Source: Penium margaritaceum
Taxonomy: Eukaryota > Streptophyta > Zygnematophyceae > Desmidiales > Peniaceae
Assembly (NCBI GenBank): GCA_023375785.1
Contig: SZWC01002441.1
Coordinates: forward strand, 194,880-231,405
Direction of reading: 5' to 3'
DNA: 36,526 bases
The notes under the pieces were generated by a model. That model made no database searches. It was not told the origin of the DNA and worked only from the letters and a program-made list of their open reading frames with translations. A program made the position numbers and the translations under genes. This document shows, one piece after another, positions 1 through 9,513 of this stretch. Every line of letters begins with the position of its first letter. The first letter of the stretch is position 1.

Positions 1-460
1 TCTGACTTTAGATTTGGATTCCTTGGATTTTTCCATGCAGGATCGAGCTTTGAATCGCTCGATTTGAGTGAGTATTCAGAAAGTTAGCCTAGCCCGAAAA
101 TCGGGTGTTGGGCGTGTGGAATCTGGTATCCGACATAGGTGGCGGGATAATCCACCGCCAGTGATCCTAGTTCGTCTCCAATGGGCTCCAAAGGCACATG
201 GGCCATGAAGGAATGAATGTGGATGGTCCCCTGGACCAAGGCAAGCCCCTCCCCACGTTGGGATGACAGGAAGGGCGCTTCGACAGGCCACCGTCGAAGC
301 GCCTCCCTTCACTCCCGTTCGTGGGCATGGTGGGCGGCTCGGCTCCACCAAGGGTTACTTCGACGGCCGTAGCAGGGGCTCTACTGCTCCGATTTGGGCG
401 TGCTTGGATGCGTTGGAAAGCTAAGATTACAGGCTATAAGAATCCGATGTAATCTCACTA
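1..460 (+). repeat. Copia-family LTR fragment, cut by the window edge
   Basis: This stretch aligns along its length with the reverse complement of the two copia LTRs at 27142-27850 and 32160-32870. Shared blocks include the TTGGATTT segment near 20-35, ATTCAGAAAGTTAGCC near 74-92, TGGAATCTGGTATCCG near 117-132, GGCTCCACCAAGGGTT near 341-356, and the CTATAAGAATCCGATGTAAT segment near 434-453. It is therefore a third, more diverged LTR of that family in the opposite orientation. The 5' end is outside the window, the 3' end fades after about 460, and no copia coding sequence follows. I see nothing in 461-637. Confidence 0.8.
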
Positions 461-637
461 TGCTAAGTAACAAAATCGTGTTTCGATTCAGTTCTACTGA
501 ATGCGACGTGTTCTGTCCACTCACATCCGTGATCCTTGTACTCCACACTCTTCACCATTGGTGTCCCTTGGCTGCCCCAAACCTTGGTAGCGTGAACCAG
601 TGAGAGCTAGGCATCCTTGAGGGTGCCTCCACACCCA

Positions 638-3127
638 CTAGAGCCAACAGGTGCCGGCGCCCCCGAGGATGGGTCGCAGATGGGTTGGGACTAATTCAGT
701 GGGCATCCGGACATTGCGGAATACCACCAAGAGCAGCTCCATCGCCTGGGCGGCATCCCGCTGGGCCTGTGCAAGCTGCGTCGGATCGATGCCCGGAAGG
801 GTGTCCTGTGATGAGCGGCGCTGCTTGCTTCGTTTGGCAGGAGGCTCACCAGCGGCGCTGTCCTCGACAGCTCGCTTTTCCTGTCCTCGCTGGCGGGATG
901 TTGGCGTGGTCTCCGTGGACGGGGCCTGTCTTCCCGCGACCAACTCCTTGCGTGGAGTGGCCACACGGCTGACCGAGGCCACATGGGATGGGGCAGCCTG
1001 CCTGCTGGTGACCGCTGATGCCACGGCCTTCTTGGCCGCGCCCTGGAGCTTGGCCTATCTGTCAAGCACGGCAGCTGATAGGGCCGGTCGTGGTGCGTCT
1101 TTCCTCGCCTCTTTCCTGGCTGCCGCCGCTCTCACCTGTGCTCGCACGTCTTTTGCCCGTCGTCCGCATTCTTCTTGTGCTGCTGCCTGTTCCTCCACTG
1201 CCCGCTTCTCCGCTGATCGCTGAGCTGCTGTTGTCGCCGCCTCTTCTGCTGCTCCTTCAGCCTCCGCCCTCTCCTTTGCCTTCTTCACCGCCTCCGCCGC
1301 AACTCTTTCCGCCTCCTCCTTTTCCTTTGCTGCAGCCGCTACCTCCGCTGCCCGCCTTTCCGCCGCTCGCTCAGCTGCTACTGCCGCCGCATCGTCTGCT
1401 TCTCTTTCGGCCTCCGCCTTCTCCTTTGCCTTCTTCGCCGCCTCTGCCGCAGCTCGTCCCGCCTCCTCCTTTTCCTTCGCTACACCTGCTTCCTCCGATG
1501 TCCACCTCTCCGCCGCTCGCTCAGCTGCTAGTGCCACCGCCTCGGCTGCTGCTCTTTCGGCCTCCGCCTTCTCCTCCGCCGCCTCCGCCACAGCTTGTTC
1601 TGCCTCCTCCTTTTCCTTCGCTGCAGCTGCCTCCTCCACTGCTGTTTGTACACCCGCCACTTCTGTGTCCACTGCCAGTGTTGCCTCGAGTTCCTCAGCC
1701 ACTTGCTCCGCAATTGCTTCTTCCTCCTGCCTCTGTTCCTCCGCCATGTACTGCCATAGTGTCTGCAATCTGTCCAGTATTCGTGTGAGCTCGGGAGAGT
1801 CTCGGAGATACTCCTGAGCCTCTTCTGTCTCAGTGCGGATGCGGTGCTTCTCCCCCCTGCACACGTCCCCAGCTTCCCGAGCCCAGTCGCGTGCCGCCTC
1901 TTCCGTCAGTGTAGTGCCCGCTTCTTGAAGTGCCTTCCACAATCCTTCTGCCACCGCGGCCACAATCTTCTGGCACAAGGCACCGTCCAGGGTCAAGCGC
2001 GAGTACTCGTCGTACCAGCTCTCGTACTGCTCCTCCGCCGCGGAGATGCCTGCGAGCTCCTCGGGCGTATATAGGACTCCCCATCTGATGGTGACTATTT
2101 CGATCAAATATCCCCACCTCCACACCTTTGCCGCAGTCTTCCTGCTCAGTGCCTCCATCGTTCCCGCTGGCATTTTGTGGGCGTGATAAATGGTAAGTGC
2201 CCGAGCGCGTTCCTGGAGCAGATGTACATAGTGCCGCGTGGGGTCCATAGTCTGGTCGCGGCGGACCAGGAGCCACCATTCGCAGGCAGCGTTCACTGCA
2301 CGGTCTGGTTGCTTCTTGTCGAGGAATGTTGCCACGCCCGCCATGCCTCGGTCCGGTCGGAGGTAGAGGACGTTGCGGAGCGCCAAGATGAGACACTCAG
2401 CACCTGCCGTTTCCAGCAGTTGGTCTCGTCGTCCGCACTGATTAAGGGCCAAGGCAGTTTTGGCCGCGCCCTTCAGCGCCACTTGCCAGGCCTGGTTGAG
2501 GAATGAGTTTCCCATTACCGTGCGGACTGCTTCTGGGAGTTCATCCTGCAGGTGTATAATGACGCTGCTGACCACGTCCAGCAGAAAGTTGGCCCTGGGT
2601 TGATCTCCACTGTCACCAGAACTTTCTTCCAGGTAGGTCCGCACACCCTCCATGATTGTTCCCGCGCTGAGTGTGGGTTGCGGTGTACCTCGGGCCGGGC
2701 TACATTCCGAGGCCGGCGGAGAGGAGGAGTGCCCGGTAGGTGCGGAGGGCCCCGTTGGCGGAGGTGGGGTGACTGCCGCTGCCGGAGGTGCGGAAGGGCC
2801 AGATGATGGTGCTGCGCCCGGTGACGCCATTGGCGCCACTGCCGTTGCTGGGGACTCGAGGGGGCCAGATGATGGGGGTACGCTAGTTGGTGCCGATGTT
2901 GAAGGTGCCGCAGGTCGTCCGGTGCCAGCAGTGGGTACCGCAGCTTGATCCGCGGATTGTCGTCGTAGCTAGTGTCTTGATCCACTACCCCCCCCCCCCC
3001 GCGGCGGAGGCGCGGTCCCCGCGCTGGGAGTGCGAGCCATGGAGGGAACTGTGCCTCGGGCCACACCAGAGCTGCGTGTGACACGGCGGGTCAGTCGAGT
3101 GCCGGTGCTGATTGGGGCAGTGACCAT
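638..3127 (-). CDS. Unrecognised Ala/Glu-rich coiled-coil protein, ORF interrupted by two TAG codons
   Basis: One reading frame is open on the minus strand from an ATG at 3127 to a TAG at 638-640, about 830 codons, broken only by TAG at 2969-2971 and at 1055-1057. An alternative ATG at 2830 gives 591 residues before the 1055 stop. In order it holds: a Pro/Ser/Thr/Ala-rich N-terminus of about 150 residues; a Trp/Leu-rich globular part of about 250 residues with no motif I know; about 200 residues of Ala/Glu/Lys/Arg helix with three units of about 50 residues (AKEKEEAER and AAERAAER recur); and a basic tail with a nuclear-localisation-like PPAKRSKQRR. The frame continuing past the TAG with this tail suggests a formerly longer protein. 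It lies downstream of gypsy fragments on the same strand, so it may be an element-borne extra ORF, a captured gene or a decayed host gene. Introns cannot be excluded. Function unknown. Confidence 0.55.
1200..1640 (-). repeat. Coding tandem repeat, about 150 bp x 3
   Basis: The block GCCTCCTCCTTTTCCTT (plus strand) recurs at 1311, 1461 and 1602, giving spacings of 150 and 141 bp, both multiples of three. The repeat encodes three copies of a helical unit of 50 or 47 residues in the coiled coil of the minus-strand ORF. Because the reading frame is kept, the array probably expanded while the ORF was coding. Confidence 0.8.
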
Positions 3128-3362
3128 GGGGGGAGAGGTTGAGAGCGGTCGGGGTGAAGTGAAAAGCGGAGTGANCCCCCCCCCCCCCGCGGCGGAGGCG
3201 CGGTCCCCGCGCTGGGAGTGCGAGCCATGGAGGGAACTGTGCCTCGGGCCACACCAGAGCTGCGTGTGACACGGCGGGTCAGTCGAGTGCCGGTGCTGAT
3301 TGGGGCAGTGACCATGGGGGGAGAGGTTGAGAGCGGTCGGGGTGAAGTGAAAAGCGGAGTGA
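2988..3362. repeat. Exact 187-bp direct duplication flanking one N
   Basis: Bases 2988-3174 and 3176-3362 read identically, each starting with a run of 13 C and ending GCGGAGTGA, with a single N at 3175 between them. Perfect identity next to a homopolymer and an N is what a mis-joined contig end looks like. The segment encodes the Ser/Thr/Pro-rich N-terminus of the minus-strand coiled-coil ORF, so that start region is unreliable. Confidence 0.85.
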
Positions 3363-3366
3363 AAGA

Positions 3367-4197
3367 TCAAATGCCGGAAGCCAAAATGAGATTGAGAATC
3401 CCAGCGCCGAGAAATATATCGGCTTTGCGCGGCGCGAGCCAGTCCGCCGCCAAGAGCATGTCATAAGTACGCACATCGCACACCTGCACGGCGTGCGGTA
3501 TACGCACGTTGGCGACCTGGATGGGAAGGGCCGCAATCTGGCCGATGGGTGCATCGATGGCACCGGTGGAGATGGAGAAGCGGAGTCGGGTAGGTTCAAG
3601 GAGATGGTCGATGTTCAAGGTGCGGACCATCCGTAATGCGATGGTGGTATGGGTGGCTCCGGTGTCCATGATGGCCACAAATTTTCGGCCATACACCCAG
3701 ACGTAGCACAAGGCCACGTGGACTGCGGCGGGCGCGGATGGTCCAGGGAGCAGGGGAGCGGGAGCCCACGCATGTGCTGCATGTGCAGCGTCTATCCGTA
3801 TGCGGGAGTGAGCTGTGAGAACTTCGTGAGCTACCATGCGGACTCCTATTTTGCGGTCAATGGAGCAGGACAGGCGGATGCCGGCGGGAGAGAGTGAGGG
3901 GTTGAAAGAGGAGAAGAGAGATTGGAGGCGGTCTGCGGATGCAGGAGAGTGAAGGAGGAAGTCAACCAGGGAAAGAGGGTGGCGGTTGTCCAAAAGAGGG
4001 GATGCAGGGGGGGGCCGACGGTGCTCGAGGGATGACAGGTGGAACAGCGGAGGAGGTGCGACGGATTTGTGGGAGGGACGAGCGTGGGGGAAGGTGTGCA
4101 GCGATTTCCTCCAGGGTCCAGCCTCGAATCGTGGGGTTGTAGTGGCGAGCAAGCTGGAGCTTCTCGGTGGGAAGAGCGGGGGATGCCTCCACGGCAT
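3367..4197 (-). pseudogene. Second Ty3/gypsy gag-protease fragment
   Basis: This 276-residue frame has a Pro/Ser-rich first third. A segment DFLLHSPASADRL near residue 79 is related to DFLLLHPELAPRL, which precedes the other gypsy protease. Then comes a retropepsin: FVAIMDTGATHTTIA with the catalytic Asp at residue 178, and LLAADWLAPRKADIF near 249-263, matching the LLGMDYLLPRRANLLF end of the other copy. The protease would cleave a Gag-Pol polyprotein. A stop at 3367-3369 ends it before any reverse transcriptase, and no integrase or RT of this copy follows. It directly follows the RNase H of the upstream gypsy copy, which suggests a chimeric or tandem truncated arrangement. The start shown is only the first Met of the open frame. 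Confidence 0.75.
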
Positions 4198-4990
4198 CCA
4201 GGTCTGCGGAAGAGTAGGATTCAGCTAGCAGTTGGTGTGCGACATCGTGCTCATCTTCAGTGAATTCGCGGGCAACACCTTTCCACTGTGGTTCGGCATT
4301 GGTGGATGGAGAGGATTGGAGCGGAGGGTCCGTGAGCTCCTCCTGCTGATCCACGGAGGTCGGCCAGGCCTCCCGGGGAAGGCGACTGAGAGCGTCTGCA
4401 TTGCGGTTGGCCAAAGCAGGCTGGTATTTGATCTTCATGTTGTACCCCTGCAGAAGGAGAGCCCACTTGGCCAAGATACCCTCGTGGTTTTATGTGGTGA
4501 GGAGCTACTGCAGGGCCTGATGGTCAGTGAGGACAGTGAAGGGTTTCCCATTTTTTATGTAGTCGCAGAAATGCTGGAGGGCCCAAAGAACTGCCAGGCA
4601 CTCGCCCTTCACCGGGGGATACTTTCGCTCACCATCCGTGAGCGTACGGCTGGCGTACGCAATGACCCATTGGACGGGTTCTTGGATTGTCTGCGATAGA
4701 ACCGCACCAAGGCCGTCCCGCGATCAGTCAGTGGTGATGGAGAAGGGGAGATTGAAGTCAGGGAACTCCAGCATGGGCGCAGTGACCAGCCGATGCTTGA
4801 TTTCTGCCCATGCCGCTGCACAGTCCATCGTCCAGTCGAAGGGGGTGTCCTGGTGTGTTAGCTGCTGCAGGGGGCGGATGATGCGTGCATGGTCGCGGAC
4901 GAACTTGCGGTAAACGGAGAGGAAGCCAAGGAAGATCTTAACTTGTACCGCGGTTGTGGGCTGGCGCCATTCCTGGACTGCTGCGATCTT
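3962..4990 (-). pseudogene. Ty3/gypsy RNase H and non-homologous tail
   Basis: After the RT stop the same frame gives the RT thumb and RNase H: FLGFLSVYRKFVRDHARII, then AYASRTLTDGERKYPPVKGE, CLAVLWALQHF and VLTDHQALQ, then WALLLQGYNMKIKYQPALA and NADALSRLP. RNase H would remove the RNA strand of the hybrid. Stops interrupt it, including a TGA after the ITTD segment and TAG/TAA near the LLTT segment. After NADALSRLP, where an integrase zinc finger is expected, there are about 130 open residues I cannot assign, and then a second protease fragment in another frame. Confidence 0.85.
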
Positions 4991-5824
4991 TTATGGGTCC
5001 GTCTTGATGCCTTCAGCACTCATGACGAATCCTAGGAACTCCATTTCCGCGGCACCGATGGAGCACTTGGCAGCTTTCAATTTCAGGTTGGCAGCGCGGA
5101 GAGCGGAGAAAACAGCAGTGAGGGAGGAAAAGAGTTCCGCGAAGCTATGGGCGGCGACCATGATGTCGTTGATGTAACAGCTCACATTGGGGATACCGCG
5201 GAGGGTGGAGTCCATGACACGTTGGAAGGTTGCACTGGCGTTGCGGAGGCCGAAGGACATGCGGGTGAAGGCGTAGAGTCCCTCCGGCGTGACGAAAGCA
5301 GTCTTAGCAATGGAATCCGGATGCATGGGTACAGCATGGAAAGATGCTTTGACGTCGAGCTTTGTGAACCATCCGCGGCCTTGCTGTCGTTCCTGAATGT
5401 CAACGATCAGGGGCATGGGGTAGGCATATTCCTCCGTGACCCGGTTGAGGTCGCGGAAGTCAACAGAGAACCTCTTGGATCCGTCAGGATTGCCGACAAT
5501 GACTAAGATGGCTCGCCAGGGGCTCACTATGGGAACAATCACTCCTTGCGCCTTTAACTCCGCAAGACCCTCGGTGATTATTTGTTCCTGGTCTGGGAGT
5601 ATGCGGCGAACCTTTTGTTTGGTAGGGGAAGCTGTCCCGGTGGAGATGACATGGAAGGCATCAACGGCCCCGAGGTCCGTTGGTGATCCGGCGAAGATAT
5701 CCGCAAAAGAGTCGAGAAGGTCGCAGAAGACCTGTTTCTGCGCAGGAGAGAGTCGAGGGTGCAGTATGTGGTCCCAGCGAGGGGGCGGTGGTGGAGGCTC
5801 GGTGCGATGGGGTACAATTCTTCC
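4991..5824 (-). pseudogene. Ty3/gypsy reverse transcriptase with a YIND catalytic box
   Basis: The frame carries the ordered RT motifs of gypsy elements: the lead-in ELKAQGVIVPIVSPW, RFSVDFRDLNRVT, the motif A region WFTKLDVKASFHAVPM, MSFGLRNASATFQRVMD, and motif C CYINDIMVAA, then MEFLGFVMSAEGI. RT copies element RNA into cDNA. The catalytic box normally reads Y[VLI]DD. Here the codon is AAC, giving YIND, so one metal-binding Asp is lost through a G-to-A type change. A TAA at 4991-4993 ends the stretch, but RNase H follows in the same frame. Confidence 0.9.
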
Positions 5825-6427
5825 TTATCTTCCAAGGGCAAGCCTTTGCCAAATACCTATTGGATCAGGCTGGAGATGAGCCTGGGAATCCTCCTGAGCA
5901 GCATCTGAGAGGGAGAAGGTTGTTCCGCCGATGACGGGTACAGTCACTTGGTCCCCAACAATGATCAGGGCATACTCCTTGGAGCCAGTCGCGGACGTGA
6001 GCTGCATGACGCCCAAGGAGAACAGCAGGTTGGCCCGCCGCGGAAGGAGATAGTCCATCCCGAGAAGTACGTCAAAGGTCCGGACCTGCGTAACCTGAAC
6101 GCTCACTGGTTCATGGAGGGAGCCCACTTGCATAGGGAGCCCCTGTACTTCCCCATCCCCATAGTCCAGTCCGCCTGCTGCGTTGCTGAACAGTCATCGG
6201 CTGGGGAGGATGCGATCCGTCCATCCGACCACACCGAGGACGCGGATGGCAATCGTGCTGTGAGTGGCCCCGGTGTCGATAATTGCCAGGAACTTCTGTC
6301 CGCAGATCCACACCACACAACAGGCAACCTCATAGTGGCGGTTATCACGGCGGGGTGGTTCCAAGGGTTGCGGTGCCCATCCCCAGTTGAGCTCTTCAGT
6401 GTTCAGAGCAGGTGGTGACTCTGCCAC
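5825..6427 (-). pseudogene. Ty3/gypsy aspartic protease (PR)
   Basis: The first part (6194-6427) contains KFLAIIDTGATHSTIA, the retropepsin active site, with the catalytic Asp at residue 51 of the frame. After an in-frame stop at 6194-6196 the same frame continues with TFDVLLGMDYLLPRRANLLF (5825-6133), the C-terminal part of a retropepsin fold. The enzyme would act as a dimer to cleave Gag-Pol. It is followed in frame by the RT after a TAA at 5825-5827. The two internal stops make it inactive as it stands. Confidence 0.85.
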
Positions 6428-6573
6428 AACTCGTCGCGTGTTCTGGGTACCATGTGTTGATGCAGTACATGTGAGTGAGATACCAACGACTTGGAGGCGG
6501 TGGTTGGCTCTGGTGAACTCATCTCTGAGCCGCGGAGCTAATTCGGGATGAAGAAGAAGGAAGTCAAAGAAGT

Positions 6574-7092
6574 TTACGGACGCGATGGAGTGGTGAAGAG
6601 CTTTTCCACGGGATCCGCGGGCTCTGCTACAGGAGTGAGGGTAGTCCGTGGGGCAGATGAGGTAGTCGCGGCAGCCAGATTCTTGGTTCTTGCAGGTTCC
6701 GCAGTGCGGCGCTTCTCAGGGGCTCGCACCGAACGGGCTGCAATGGCATCTTGCAGCTGGGTTTCTACCGCTTCTGCCTTCCGTCGGAGGTCACTCTGAA
6801 CTTGTGCCGCTTCCTGCAGATCCCACCCGCGGAGTTTCAGCCGGCGAGCTCCATCTCCTAAGGGGTGGGGACTACCTCTGTAGTCTCGTCCTCCGCCATG
6901 GACAAACCCAGCTTGACATTGCGGGCGCCGGTCGCGGGCAGTGGGTTTGGCCAGATACCCTGGTCTGTCCCTTGACCCGCCTGAGCCTGGCCAGCAGGGG
7001 TTGGATGCGGTTGTTGCTACTGCTACTGTTGCTGCTGCTGCTGCTGGTTGGGCCATTGCCGGTTGTAATACTGATGCCTCAGATGCGCTCAA
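6574..7092 (-). pseudogene. Gypsy gag remnant with CAG (poly-Gln) tract
   Basis: On the minus strand this region begins with a CAG/CAA tract (about 7011-7055 on the plus strand) that reads Gln-rich in one frame and Ala-rich in another. A helical segment LQEAAQVQSDLRRKAEAVE and a basic segment follow, then, after a frame change near 6574, the DFLLLHPELAPRL segment that precedes the protease. I see no CCHC knuckle. Position upstream of the protease and in the same direction is the main reason to call it gag. The N-terminus is missing at the junction with the copia element. Confidence 0.5.
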
Positions 7093-7123
7093 GCTGCTGG
7101 TGTCCGGGACAGCTGAGTCATAG

Positions 7124-8095
7124 TTGGGCTACTTCCAAGGCTACAAGCTGGCAGCCGAGGCTTGGCAAAAGATGTGTACCATCCATCAATCTAAGTCGCT
7201 GGCAAATAAAATCTTTGCCATGAAGCGACTACTGATGGTGAGAATAGAGGAGGGAGATGATGTCATCTCCGCCATGCAGCAGATCGAGTCGCTCGTCTCA
7301 CAATGCAATGACGTGGGGTGGAGGATCGACATGCAGCTGCAGGCGATGGCCCTATTCATGGCCCTTCCTGAGAGTTGGAGTCCTCTCATCATAGTCTTAG
7401 GAGGATGGGCAGAGGACAAGCTCACCTATCATGCGGTCGCAGAGTACATCCGCAACGAGGCACAGCGACGGAGCTGCGAGAAGTCCTCGTTGTCCTCATC
7501 GGCCCTCGTCACCAAAACGCATGGTGGCGGAAGCGGGGCCAAGGGAGGTGGCCGACATGGCGGCGACAAGAAGGGTGCCAAGAAGGGTTCGTGCCGCAAC
7601 TACAGCAAGGAGGGCCACTGGGCCCGTGAGTGCACCGAGGATGCAAAGGCCGGCGGCAAGGACGCCAAAGGCAAGAGTGCGCTCCTCAATGGCACTCACT
7701 ACCTCAAGAAGGCTAACTGGCGATGCCTTGACTCCGGAGCCGAGGAGCACACCCAGGTCAAGGAGTTCAGGTTCATCAACTACACCAAGTCCAGCAAGTC
7801 CATGGTTGTCGCAAACGACAAGGTCGAGCCGGCGGCTGGCCAAGGAGACATGGACGTGGAGGTGGTGGTTGGTGGGAAGCGGGTGCAGTGTGTGATCAAG
7901 AACGTGCAGCACGTACCTGGCTTGGCTGACATTCTAAGTGTCAGCTGCTTGACGGACAAGGGGTACGAGGTCCTCTTCAGGAGGAAGGGGGCAGTCGTGC
8001 GGAAAGACAGTGGCGGCGAGCCCGTGCTAGAGGCTAAGCACAAGGGAGGCCTCTACATCGTGGAGACCAAGATGATCCCCACGGCGACAGATTGA
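7124..8095 (+). pseudogene. Copia gag and protease (5' truncated)
   Basis: The gag part (residues 1-155) has the copia gag pattern, with LAAEAWQKMCTIHQSKSLAN and LLMVRIEEGDDVISAMQQ closely matching the nested copy. The nucleic-acid-binding knuckle at residues 157-170 reads CRNYSKEGHWAREC, so the second Cys of CX2CX4HX4C is Tyr. The protease region has RCLDSGAEEH (Asp 203), the copia form of the active site, and VQHVPGLADILSV. Homology extends upstream of this Met through an in-frame TAG at 7121-7123 to about 7075, so the Met is only the first one after that stop. A TGA at 8093-8095 ends the frame, but the polyprotein continues in frame beyond it. Confidence 0.88.
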
Positions 8096-9493
8096 GCAGA
8101 CTCGCAAGAACGCACCGTCAACCTAGCCAAAGGAGGTGGAGCTGATCTGGAGCTCTGGAACCGACGACTGGGGCATTCGTCACTCGCATTTGAGATGGCA
8201 AAGTGCGAGCTGGTACGTGGCCTCGTCATCGATGGTGCGGAAGAGGCGACAGATGCAGCAAAGCACAAAAGGTGCGAGCCTTGCATTTTGGGTAAGGCGC
8301 AGCACAAACCGTTCAACAAGAACGTGAATCGCACCTCGGACCTGCTGGAGGTTGTGCACAGCAACATGTGTGGACCATTCAAGACAGCGTCAAAGAGAGG
8401 CGCGTGTTACCTCGTCACCTTCATAGATGACTATAGCAGAAAACTCTACATGTACTTCATGAAGCGGAAAGGCGAGGTCCTGGACCGGCTGAAGGAGTAT
8501 GTCACTGCGGTGGAGAGGCAGACTGACCGAAAGGTCTGAGCGCTACGCAGCGACAACGGCGGAGAGTACGTGGGCTGTAGCGGGTGGATGAAGTAGCAAG
8601 GCATAAAATGGGAACAAAATACGCCGTATTTCCCTCAGTCAAATGGCGTGGTGGAGCGGGCAAACTAGACGCTGCTGAACATGGTACGGACCATATTGGT
8701 GGATGCAGAATTGCCGCAAAGCTTTTGGACGGAAGCTGTGCGTACGGCAAGCTACACCATCAATTTCACTCCTATAGCGGTGCTGAAGGGGAAGAGCGGC
8801 TGGAAGACGGAGCATGAGGTTTGGAGCGGGCGCAAGCCAAGTGTGGCACACTTGAAAGTTTTTGGGTGCAAAGTGCATGAAGTGGTGCAAGCTGCGCAGA
8901 GACGCGATAGCAAGCAGGAGCCGCGGGCACAGTTGTATCTCTTCCTTGGCTATGAGAGCGCGCATAAGACGTACTGCCTCTACGACATGCGCAAGAAGGA
9001 GGTAATCCACAGCCAAGACATCAAGTTCGACGAGCAGCAGAGCTACATCAGCGGCAACGACATGGGCATGGTGGACTCTCCAAAGACGGAGGAGTGGTTC
9101 CAGCTCCTTGACAACAAGGAGCCAGCGGAAGCCGAAGTTGAGGATGCAGCATCAGAGCGCAGAGGTGCACCAGCGGTGGCAGCCAACACGGAGGACTCCG
9201 ATGACGATCAATCTGATGAGGAGATCCACCGGAAGGATCCAGCGGATGAGGCACCGAGGGTGCCAATGCGCGCACCCCCGGCAGAGTGTGCATCGGGCAT
9301 CGGTGGAAAATCCACCGGACGCGTCGGTCGTTCGGGTGATGTTTCGCCAGAGCAAGAGAGATCCTTGGGGAGCCGTCTGGTTGATGATTCATCGGAGCTG
9401 AGTCGGAGGGATTGTAGCAGAGTGACGATGCGCCACGAAAACTACAGCGCCGCAGCGGGATGTAGTGAAAAGCAGGGAAGCGCTTCGACGTAA
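8096..9493 (+). pseudogene. Copia integrase region
   Basis: The same frame continues with the pre-integrase motif ELWNRRLGHSS, the zinc-finger residues HKRCEPCILGKAQ, and the integrase core: FIDDYSRKLYMYF, LRSDNGGEYVG and QSNGVVERAN, which together hold the DDE triad. The C-terminal part has VAHLKVFGCKVHEVV and FLGYESAHKTYCLYD, and then an acidic linker. Integrase would insert the cDNA into the host genome. In-frame stops lie at 8537-8539, 8594-8596 and 8666-8668. The frame is finally lost before the RT. Confidence 0.9.
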
Positions 9494-9513
9494 GTACCGT
9501 TCAATGGATCGGC

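Larger units (their letters stand above)
3962..7092 (-). mobile_element. Degenerate Ty3/gypsy retrotransposon (gag remnant, PR, RT, RNase H)
   Basis: Read on the minus strand the order is gag remnant, aspartic protease, reverse transcriptase, RNase H, which is the Ty3/gypsy order. Protease, RT and RNase H stay in one frame from 6427 to 3962, broken only by stop codons (for example 6194-6196, 5825-5827 and 4991-4993), so decay was mostly by substitution. No LTR, PBS or integrase is seen. The 5' end is cut at about 7060-7090, where a plus-strand copia element begins. Confidence 0.85.

Noticed and set aside
1018..1788. 256-residue Pro/Leu-rich open frame on the plus strand
   Set aside because: It is the antisense shadow of the Ala/Glu-rich coiled-coil repeat on the minus strand; its composition follows from GC-rich codons read backwards.
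2515..3084. 189-residue His/Arg/Pro-rich frame on the minus strand
   Set aside because: It lies in the shifted frame of the coiled-coil ORF and crosses the unreliable C run; the ordered domains are in the other frame.
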